Below the pieces are notes generated by a model, which was given only the letters and a program-made list of their open reading frames with translations, was not told the DNA's origin and made no database searches. 64,000 bases of DNA from assembly GCF_013927005.1 (NCBI RefSeq), contig NZ_CP055930.1:3534001-3598000 (forward strand). Reading direction: 5' to 3'. The number at the start of each line of letters is the position of its first letter. Positions within the stretch are counted from its first letter, which is position 1. Shown piece after piece: positions 57,322 through 64,000 of this stretch. A program made the translations under genes and the position numbers. This DNA comes from Enterobacter sp. RHBSTW-00175 (GTDB taxonomy: Bacteria; Pseudomonadota; Gammaproteobacteria; Enterobacterales; Enterobacteriaceae).

Positions 57322-58542
57322 ATGAGTAGCGTAGATATTCTTGTTCCCGACCTGCCTGAGTCTGTAGCAGATGCGACCGTCGCCACCTGGCACAAAAAAC
57401 CGGGCGATGCCGTTAAGCGCGATGAAGTGCTGGTAGAAATCGAAACTGACAAAGTGGTACTGGAAGTACCGGCTTCGGCGGATGGTGTTCTGGATGCAGT
57501 GCTGGAAGATGAAGGCACGACCGTAACCTCTCGTCAGATTCTGGGTCGCCTGCGTGAAGGCAACAGTGCGGGCAAAGAGTCCAGCGCGAAATCTGAAGAG
57601 AAAGCCTCTACCCCAGCGCAGCGCCAGCAGGCCTCCCTGGAAGAGCAGAGCAACGACGCGCTCAGCCCGGCGATCCGTCGCCTGCTGGCAGAGCACAACC
57701 TGGACGCGGCTGCCATTAAAGGCACCGGTGTGGGTGGTCGTCTGACGCGCGAAGACATTGAGAAACACCTGGCGAAAGCACCTGCCAAAGCAGAAGCCAA
57801 AGCCCCTGCGGCAGCACCAGCGGCACAGCCTGCTCTGGGCGCGCGCAGCGAAAAACGTGTACCGATGACCCGTCTGCGTAAGCGTGTTGCTGAGCGTCTG
57901 CTGGAAGCGAAAAACTCCACCGCGATGCTGACCACCTTCAACGAAGTGAACATGAAGCCAATCATGGACCTGCGTAAGCAGTACGGTGACGCGTTTGAAA
58001 AACGTCACGGTATCCGTCTGGGCTTTATGTCCTTCTACGTGAAAGCGGTTGTTGAAGCGCTGAAACGCTACCCGGAAGTGAACGCATCTATCGATGGCGA
58101 TGATGTGGTTTACCACAACTATTTCGACGTCAGCATGGCGGTTTCTACTCCACGTGGTCTGGTAACCCCAGTTCTGCGTGATGTGGATACTCTGGGTATG
58201 GCTGACATCGAGAAAAATATTAAAGAGCTGGCAGTGAAAGGCCGCGACGGCAAGCTGACCGTAGACGACCTGACCGGCGGTAACTTCACTATTACCAACG
58301 GCGGCGTATTCGGGTCACTGATGTCCACGCCAATCATCAACCCACCGCAGAGTGCGATCCTCGGAATGCACGCCATCAAAGATCGTCCGATGGCGGTAGA
58401 CGGTAAAGTTGAGATCCTGCCAATGATGTACCTGGCGCTCTCTTACGATCACCGTCTGATCGATGGCCGCGAGTCCGTAGGCTTCCTGGTAGCCATTAAA
58501 GAGCTGCTGGAAGATCCAACGCGTCTGCTGCTCGACGTCTAG
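57322..58542 (+). CDS. sucB: Dihydrolipoyl succinyltransferase (E2)
   Basis: SucB is a 406-aa E2. One lipoyl domain (lipoylated Lys in [11 protein letters not shown], residue 44) is followed by an E1/E3-binding domain (about 112-148, [20 protein letters not shown]). An Ala/Pro linker leads into the catalytic domain with the active-site [16 protein letters not shown]. It lies 14 bp after sucA. Confidence 0.99.
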   Translation: MSSVDILVPDLPESVADATVATWHKKPGDAVKRDEVLVEIETDKVVLEVPASADGVLDAVLEDEGTTVTSRQILGRLREGNSAGKESSAKSEEKASTPAQRQQASLEEQSNDALSPAIRRLLAEHNLDAAAIKGTGVGGRLTREDIEKHLAKAPAKAEAKAPAAAPAAQPALGARSEKRVPMTRLRKRVAERLLEAKNSTAMLTTFNEVNMKPIMDLRKQYGDAFEKRHGIRLGFMSFYVKAVVEALKRYPEVNASIDGDDVVYHNYFDVSMAVSTPRGLVTPVLRDVDTLGMADIEKNIKELAVKGRDGKLTVDDLTGGNFTITNGGVFGSLMSTPIINPPQSAILGMHAIKDRPMAVDGKVEILPMMYLALSYDHRLIDGRESVGFLVAIKELLEDPTRLLLDV

Positions 58543-58555
58543 TTTTAGCAGTCTT

Positions 58556-58581
58556 GCCCGGCGGTGCTGAGCTTGCCGGGC
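58556..58581. repeat. REP element between sucB and sucC
   Basis: GCCCGGCGGTGCTGAGCTT... closing with GCCGGGC. It sits in the 85-bp spacer and probably stabilises or processes the long sdh-suc mRNA. Confidence 0.78.
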
Positions 58582-58627
58582 CTACAAAAGCAATACCTAA
58601 CGATTACCTGAAGGATGGATAGAACAC

Positions 58628-59794
58628 ATGAACTTACATGAATATCAGGCCAAACAGCTGTTTGCCCGGTATGGCTTACCGGCTCCGGTGGGTTATGCCT
58701 GTACTACCCCGCGTGAAGCAGAAGAAGCCGCATCTAAAATCGGTTCCGGCCCTTGGGTAGTTAAATGTCAGGTTCACGCTGGTGGCCGTGGTAAAGCGGG
58801 CGGTGTGAAGGTTGTTAAGAGCAAAGAAGAGATCCGTGCTTTTGCTGAACATTGGCTCGGCAAGCGCCTGGTAACTTATCAAACAGATGCGAACGGCCAG
58901 CCTGTTAACCAGATCCTGGTAGAAGCGGCGACCGATATCGCAAAAGAACTGTACCTCGGCGCAGTTGTAGACCGTAGCTCCCGTCGCGTGGTGTTCATGG
59001 CGTCTACTGAAGGCGGCGTGGAAATCGAAAAAGTGGCAGAAGAAACCCCTCATCTGATCCACAAAGTGGCCATTGATCCGCTGGCAGGCCCAATGCCTTA
59101 CCAGGGTCGTGAGCTAGCGTTCAAACTGGGTCTGGAAGGGAAACTGGTTCAACAGTTCACCAAGATCTTCATGGGGCTGGCGACTATCTTCCTGGAGCGC
59201 GATCTGGCTCTGATCGAAATCAACCCGCTGGTTATCACCACGCAGGGCGATCTGATCTGCCTCGACGGTAAACTGGGCGCTGACGGCAATGCACTGTTCC
59301 GCCAGCCGGATCTGCGCGAAATGCGCGACCAGTCTCAGGAAGACCCGCGTGAAGCTCAGGCTGCACAGTGGGAACTGAACTACGTTGCACTTGATGGCAA
59401 CATCGGCTGCATGGTTAACGGTGCGGGCCTGGCAATGGGCACCATGGACATCGTTAAGCTGCACGGTGGTGAGCCAGCGAACTTCCTCGACGTAGGCGGT
59501 GGCGCAACCAAAGAGCGCGTAACCGAAGCGTTCAAAATCATTCTCTCTGACGACAATGTGAAAGCCGTTCTGGTTAACATCTTCGGCGGTATCGTACGTT
59601 GCGACCTGATCGCTGACGGTATCATCGGCGCGGTGGCAGAAGTGGGCGTTAACGTCCCGGTTGTTGTGCGTCTGGAAGGTAACAACGCTGAACTCGGCGC
59701 GAAAAAATTGGCTGACAGCGGCCTGAATATTATTGCAGCGAAAAGTCTGACGGATGCAGCTCAGCAGGTTGTTGCCGCAGTGGAGGGGAAATAA
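58628..59794 (+). CDS. sucC: Succinyl-CoA synthetase beta subunit
   Basis: SucC is a 388-aa ATP-grasp subunit. [18 protein letters not shown] opens the fold, [14 protein letters not shown] is the nucleotide-binding region, and [15 protein letters not shown] the power helix area. The stop overlaps the sucD ATG by one base (TAATG). Confidence 0.99.
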   Translation: MNLHEYQAKQLFARYGLPAPVGYACTTPREAEEAASKIGSGPWVVKCQVHAGGRGKAGGVKVVKSKEEIRAFAEHWLGKRLVTYQTDANGQPVNQILVEAATDIAKELYLGAVVDRSSRRVVFMASTEGGVEIEKVAEETPHLIHKVAIDPLAGPMPYQGRELAFKLGLEGKLVQQFTKIFMGLATIFLERDLALIEINPLVITTQGDLICLDGKLGADGNALFRQPDLREMRDQSQEDPREAQAAQWELNYVALDGNIGCMVNGAGLAMGTMDIVKLHGGEPANFLDVGGGATKERVTEAFKIILSDDNVKAVLVNIFGGIVRCDLIADGIIGAVAEVGVNVPVVVRLEGNNAELGAKKLADSGLNIIAAKSLTDAAQQVVAAVEGK

Positions 59795-60663
59795 TGTCAG
59801 TTTTAATTAATAAAGATACCAAGGTTATCTGCCAGGGCTTCACCGGTAGCCAGGGGACTTTCCACTCCGAGCAGGCGATTGCCTACGGTACGCAGATGGT
59901 TGGCGGTGTAACGCCAGGTAAAGGCGGTACAACTCACCTGGGTCTGCCAGTGTTCAACACCGTACGCGAAGCAGTAGAAGCGACGGGTGCAACCGCGACC
60001 GTTATCTACGTTCCGGCGGCATTCTGCAAAGATTCCATTCTGGAAGCGATCGACGCAGGCATCAAACTGATCATCACTATCACCGAAGGCATCCCGACCC
60101 TGGACATGCTGACTGTGAAAGTGAAGCTGGATGAAGCTGGCGTGCGTATGATCGGCCCGAACTGCCCAGGTGTTATCACCCCGGGCGAGTGCAAAATCGG
60201 CATCATGCCAGGCCACATTCACAAACCGGGCAAAGTGGGTATCGTTTCCCGCTCTGGTACCCTGACCTATGAAGCGGTTAAGCAGACCACTGACTACGGT
60301 TTCGGCCAGTCCACCTGTGTGGGCATCGGTGGTGACCCGATTCCTGGCTCTAACTTCATCGACATCCTGAAGCTGTTCCAGGAAGACCCGCAGACTGAAG
60401 CGATCGTGATGATCGGTGAAATCGGCGGTAGCGCAGAAGAAGAAGCCGCTGCGTACATCAAAGATCACGTGACCAAGCCTGTTGTGGGTTACATCGCAGG
60501 CGTAACTGCGCCGAAAGGCAAACGTATGGGCCACGCAGGCGCAATCATCGCGGGCGGTAAAGGTACAGCGGATGAGAAATTCGCTGCACTGGAAGCTGCT
60601 GGTGTGAGAACTGTGCGCAGCCTGGCCGATATCGGCGAAGCACTGAAATCCATCATTAAGTAA
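59794..60663 (+). CDS. sucD: Succinyl-CoA synthetase alpha subunit
   Basis: SucD is a 289-aa CoA-binding subunit. The phosphorylated His is in [14 protein letters not shown] (about residue 246). [15 protein letters not shown] is the CoA site, and GIGGDPIPG the subunit-phosphate contact. It is the last structural gene of sdhCDAB-sucABCD. Confidence 0.99.
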   Translation: MSVLINKDTKVICQGFTGSQGTFHSEQAIAYGTQMVGGVTPGKGGTTHLGLPVFNTVREAVEATGATATVIYVPAAFCKDSILEAIDAGIKLIITITEGIPTLDMLTVKVKLDEAGVRMIGPNCPGVITPGECKIGIMPGHIHKPGKVGIVSRSGTLTYEAVKQTTDYGFGQSTCVGIGGDPIPGSNFIDILKLFQEDPQTEAIVMIGEIGGSAEEEAAAYIKDHVTKPVVGYIAGVTAPKGKRMGHAGAIIAGGKGTADEKFAALEAAGVRTVRSLADIGEALKSIIK

Positions 60664-60750
60664 GTCCTCTCTGCTCCCAGGACTGGGAGCTTTGAAATAA
60701 AAATGTCCGTTTCGACATGGTTGGCCGCTGAAAAGCGGCCTTTTTTATTA
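60664..60750 (+). ncRNA. sdhX: SdhX (RybD) 3'-UTR-derived sRNA
   Basis: The 3' UTR of sucD ends in a Rho-independent terminator preceded by a short hairpin (GCTCCCAG/CTGGGAGC, 60673-60690) and an unpaired stretch. In E. coli and Salmonella RNase E releases SdhX from precisely this position; it represses ackA and others. The 5' end is unknown from sequence, and the assignment rests on position and architecture. Confidence 0.6.
60723..60747 (+). terminator. Terminator of sdhCDAB-sucABCD
   Basis: GGCCGCT GAAA AGCGGCC followed by TTTTTT. Confidence 0.92.
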
Positions 60751-61395
60751 CGCGCGGCATGTCATGAAATAGTCACAAACTGGTGTTAATTTACGGACTT
60801 GTAAAGGTAAAATATTTGTTATTTATTTGCGTTAAAGAAAGCGAGTGGAAAAATACGTAAGACCAACTAGAATTAATGTCCTGCCTGCATCCACATGCCT
60901 GCGCCACTATAGTTAATCAAAATCACCTCTGTTTATATTAATTATCCCATTCGATAACTTCAGATGTATTTACGTATACATATATTTAACATGGTTTTTA
61001 CTCTGTTTACCGCAGCGGCACACAATTAACATAAAGCCTTAATTTTGATTTAAATCAATGTTTAATGTTTGGAAAAAGGCACCAAAAAGCGCTAAATTGT
61101 GCCAGATCAAAATGGCTGAAAAGTGGTAGTTTTGCTATAAGTTGATCACCGTCGTAAAACGTAAATGTGATTCAATAAAAACCTGTTTATTGTAAGGGTT
61201 TTGCAGCGTATTATATTTACGGGATCAATTTGGTTTTTTTATTAACGTATTTGCAACTTTTCATCACTGCTTTTTCCTCCCGTAGAGAATAAGCACTGAA
61301 GAAGGGAAGCAGATAACTTTGTATTGGGGCATGCGTGTGGATCTCTCTTATGGGGTTCACTCTCGGAGTCTTCATGCGATGAGCAAGGAGTCATG
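60751..61395 (+). other. cydA upstream control region
   Basis: 645 bp of AT-rich DNA without a visible gene. E. coli has mngR-mngA-mngB between sucD and cydA; none is here. Apart from the Fnr-type site, GTTAAT/TTAAC-like motifs suggest ArcA sites, but I could not place them firmly. Confidence 0.65.
61045..61058. promoter_or_regulatory. Fnr binding site upstream of cydA
   Basis: TTGATTTAAATCAA is a perfect match to TTGAT-N4-ATCAA. Fnr represses cydAB under strict anaerobiosis in E. coli, while ArcA activates it at low oxygen. Confidence 0.82.
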
Positions 61396-62964
61396 ATGTT
61401 AGATATAGTCGAACTGTCGCGCTTACAGTTTGCCTTGACCGCGATGTACCACTTCCTGTTTGTGCCACTGACGCTCGGTATGGCGTTCCTGCTGGCCATC
61501 ATGGAAACGGTCTACGTCCTCTCCGGCAAACAGATTTATAAAGATATGACCAAGTTCTGGGGCAAGTTGTTTGGTATCAACTTTGCACTGGGCGTGGCAA
61601 CCGGTTTGACCATGGAGTTCCAGTTCGGGACTAACTGGTCATATTATTCCCACTACGTCGGGGATATCTTCGGTGCGCCGCTGGCCATTGAAGGTCTGAT
61701 GGCCTTCTTCCTCGAATCCACCTTTGTAGGTCTGTTCTTCTTCGGTTGGGACCGTCTGGGCAAAGTCCAGCATATGGCGGTAACCTGGCTTGTGGCATTG
61801 GGTTCCAACCTGTCCGCACTGTGGATCCTGGTGGCGAACGGCTGGATGCAAAACCCAATCGCATCTGATTTCAACTTCGAAACCATGCGTATGGAGATGG
61901 TCAGCTTTGCCGAGCTGGTCCTGAACCCGGTAGCCCAGGTTAAATTCGTTCACACCGTGGCATCTGGCTACGTTTGTGGTGCGATGTTCGTTCTGGGTAT
62001 CAGCTCCTACTATATGCTGCGCGGTCGTGACTTTGCTTTCGCTAAGCGCTCCTTTGCTATCGCTGCTAGCTTCGGTATGGCTGCAATCCTCTCCGTTATC
62101 GTACTGGGTGATGAATCCGGTTACGAAATGGGTGACGTGCAGAAAACCAAACTGGCAGCCATCGAAGCTGAGTGGGAAACACAACCGGCTCCGGCTGCCT
62201 TTACCCTGTTCGGTATCCCGGATCAGGATGCGCAGCAAAACCACTTCTCGATTCAAATCCCTTACGCGCTGGGCATCATCGCAACCCGCTCCGTCGACAA
62301 ACAGGTTACTGGCCTGAAAGATCTGATGGTGCAGCATGAAGGCCGTATCCGTAATGGTATGAAAGCTTACTCACTGCTGGAACAGCTGCGTGCTGGTTCT
62401 ACCGATCAGGCTATACGCGATCAGTTCAACAGCGTGAAGAAAGACCTGGGTTATGGGCTGCTGCTCAAACGCTATACCCCGAACGTCTCTGACGCGACGG
62501 AAGCGCAAATCCAGCAGGCCACTAAAGACTCCATTCCGCGCGTTGCGCCGCTGTACTTTGCGTTCCGTATCATGGTGGGCTGCGGCATCATCATGCTGCT
62601 TATCATCGCGGCGTCCTTCTGGTCTGTTATTCGTAACCGTGTCGGTCAGAAAAAATGGCTGCTGCGTACCGCGATGTACGGTATCCCACTGCCGTGGATT
62701 GCTATCGAATCCGGTTGGTTTGTGGCGGAATATGGCCGTCAGCCATGGGCGATAGGTGAGGTGCTGCCAACGGCGGTAGCGAACTCCTCCCTGACAGCGG
62801 GCGATCTGATCTTCTCCATGCTGCTGATTTGTGGTCTGTATACCCTGTTCCTGGTGGCTGAACTGTTCCTGATGTTCAAGTTCGCGCGCCTTGGCCCAAG
62901 CAGCCTGAAAACCGGTCGCTATCACTACGAGCAGTCTGCTGCGACTACTCAGCCGGCACGCTAA
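61396..62964 (+). CDS. cydA: Cytochrome bd-I ubiquinol oxidase subunit I
   Basis: CydA is a 522-aa subunit that carries haems b558, b595 and d and the quinol-binding Q loop. [16 protein letters not shown] holds His19, and [10 protein letters not shown] and [17 protein letters not shown] mark late helices. The Q loop (about 257-335) contains [21 protein letters not shown] second ATG directly upstream (61393) is also possible; 61396 gives the E. coli length. Confidence 0.98.
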   Translation: MLDIVELSRLQFALTAMYHFLFVPLTLGMAFLLAIMETVYVLSGKQIYKDMTKFWGKLFGINFALGVATGLTMEFQFGTNWSYYSHYVGDIFGAPLAIEGLMAFFLESTFVGLFFFGWDRLGKVQHMAVTWLVALGSNLSALWILVANGWMQNPIASDFNFETMRMEMVSFAELVLNPVAQVKFVHTVASGYVCGAMFVLGISSYYMLRGRDFAFAKRSFAIAASFGMAAILSVIVLGDESGYEMGDVQKTKLAAIEAEWETQPAPAAFTLFGIPDQDAQQNHFSIQIPYALGIIATRSVDKQVTGLKDLMVQHEGRIRNGMKAYSLLEQLRAGSTDQAIRDQFNSVKKDLGYGLLLKRYTPNVSDATEAQIQQATKDSIPRVAPLYFAFRIMVGCGIIMLLIIAASFWSVIRNRVGQKKWLLRTAMYGIPLPWIAIESGWFVAEYGRQPWAIGEVLPTAVANSSLTAGDLIFSMLLICGLYTLFLVAELFLMFKFARLGPSSLKTGRYHYEQSAATTQPAR

Positions 62965-62979
62965 GACAGGAGTCATCAA

Positions 62980-64000
62980 ATGATCGATTATGAAGTATTG
63001 CGTTTTATCTGGTGGCTGCTGGTTGGTATTTTGCTGATTGGCTTTGCTGTCACCGACGGTTTCGACATGGGGGTGGGGATGCTCACCCGTTTCCTCGGTC
63101 GTAATGACACCGAGCGTCGAATTATGATCAACTCCATTGCCCCGCACTGGGACGGTAACCAGGTGTGGCTCATCACCGCTGGCGGCGCGCTGTTCGCTGC
63201 CTGGCCGATGGTCTACGCGGCTGCGTTTTCCGGCTTCTATGTGGCGATGATTTTGGTGCTGGCGTCTTTATTCTTCCGTCCGGTGGGTTTCGACTACCGT
63301 TCCAAGATTGAAGACACCCGCTGGCGCAACATGTGGGACTGGGGCATCTTCATTGGTAGCTTTGTTCCACCGCTGGTGATTGGTGTGGCGTTCGGTAACC
63401 TGTTGCAGGGTGTTCCGTTCCACATTGATGAGTACATGCGTCTTTACTACACCGGTAACTTCTTCCAGCTGCTGAATCCGTTTGGTCTGCTGGCGGGCGT
63501 GGTGAGTGTGGCGATGATCATTACTCAGGGCGCGACTTACCTGCAAATGCGTACGGTAGGTGAACTGCATCTGCGTTCACGTGCAACTGCTCAGTTGGCC
63601 GCTCTGGTGACGCTTGTCTGCTTCGCACTGGCCGGTGTCTGGGTGGTGTACGGTATTGATGGCTACGTGGTGACCTCTGCGATGAACCATGCTGCGCCGT
63701 CTAACCCGCTGACGAAAGAAGTTGTGCGTCAGGCTGGTGCCTGGATGACTAACTTCAACAACATGCCTGTGCTGTGGGTTATCCCGGCTCTGGGTGTTCT
63801 GTTGCCGTTGCTGACTGTACTGACGTCCCGTCTGGAAAAAGGCGCCCTGGCGTTTGTGTTCTCTTCGCTGACGCTGGCGTGCATTATTCTGACGGCAGGT
63901 ATCGCGATGTTCCCATTCGTTATGCCGTCCAGCACCATGATGAACGCAAGTCTGACCATGTGGGATGCAACATCTAGCCAGCTGACACTGAACCTGATGA
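62980..64000 (+). CDS. cydB: Cytochrome bd-I ubiquinol oxidase subunit II, 3'-truncated by window
   Basis: About 340 of roughly 379 residues are present, beginning MIDYEVLRFIWWLLVGILL. Helices and the motif GFDMGVGMLTRFLGRNDTER are typical. It forms the heterodimeric oxidase with CydA and lies 15 bp downstream of it. The gene continues beyond the right edge, where cydX and ybgE would be expected. Confidence 0.98.
   Translation, partial: MIDYEVLRFIWWLLVGILLIGFAVTDGFDMGVGMLTRFLGRNDTERRIMINSIAPHWDGNQVWLITAGGALFAAWPMVYAAAFSGFYVAMILVLASLFFRPVGFDYRSKIEDTRWRNMWDWGIFIGSFVPPLVIGVAFGNLLQGVPFHIDEYMRLYYTGNFFQLLNPFGLLAGVVSVAMIITQGATYLQMRTVGELHLRSRATAQLAALVTLVCFALAGVWVVYGIDGYVVTSAMNHAAPSNPLTKEVVRQAGAWMTNFNNMPVLWVIPALGVLLPLLTVLTSRLEKGALAFVFSSLTLACIILTAGIAMFPFVMPSSTMMNASLTMWDATSSQLTLNLM

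Noticed and set aside
1..64000. CRISPR arrays, prophage, integrative element attachment sites
   Set aside because: No regularly spaced repeats, integrase or phage genes were seen; the tRNA operon shows no 3' tRNA fragment duplication next to foreign DNA.

Overview
The window is a chromosomal segment of an enteric gammaproteobacterium, most likely Enterobacter or a close relative. Almost every protein is collinear with, and very similar to, its Escherichia coli K-12 counterpart in the gltIJKL to cydAB interval. Several insertions known from K-12 are absent (rhsC region, ybgA, mngRAB), and REP-type repeats plus a family of CCCTCTCC/GGAGAGGG hairpins fill the gaps. Product names come from recognising family sequences; no database search was run.

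Layout. 1-2292: glutamate/aspartate ABC transporter (gltK partial, gltJ, gltI) with the SroC sponge RNA between gltI and gltJ. 2293-7894: envelope and RNA-maintenance operon lnt-ybeX-ybeY-ybeZ and miaB. 8030-9205: ubiF. 9297-9994: a seven-gene tRNA operon (Met, Leu, four Gln, Met) on the minus strand. 10221-11885: asnB. 12135-18514: amino-sugar regulon nagBACD and divergent nagE with the two NagC operators and a CRP site between them. 18686-22576: glnS and the chitooligosaccharide porin operon chiPQ with its ChiX pairing site. 22680-25460: an accessory segment between chiQ and fur. 25509-28123: fur with leader ORF uof, fldA, ybfE, ybfF. 28307-30520: seqA-pgm. 30612-34481: inducible ornithine decarboxylase operon speFL-speF-potE. 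34759-42544: potassium-scavenging operon kdpFABCDE. 42851-48962: ybfA, a possible 35-aa peptide gene, phr, ybgI, 5-oxoprolinase pxpBCA, nei. 49064-60750: TCA-cycle block gltA (divergent) and sdhCDAB-sucABCD, ending in an SdhX-like 3' RNA. 61396-64000: cytochrome bd-I oxidase cydA and partial cydB.

The accessory segment is the least ordinary part. It holds an orphan type VI secretion tube protein (Hcp), a tightly coupled two-gene cassette (a Gly-rich membrane-segment protein overlapping a DUF1493 protein) convergent with hcp, a decayed cassette upstream of hcp (a toxin-like C-terminal scrap followed by a 90-aa ORF), a frameshifted YefM-type antitoxin with no toxin, the 3' end of an ISL3-type transposase, and a 41-aa hydrophobic peptide gene with a strong ribosome binding site and terminator. 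I read this as an orphan hcp/effector-immunity exchange site, which is an inference. No secretion-apparatus genes lie in the window.

Regulatory RNA logic is dense and readable: SroC, the GcvB target on gltI, the ChiX target on chiP, uof coupled to fur, speFL ahead of speF, and SdhX. Two further points deserve attention: the NagE permease domain looks unlike the E. coli/Klebsiella NagE while its EIIB-EIIA half is nearly identical, and a 110-bp composite inverted repeat sits between sdhB and sucA.
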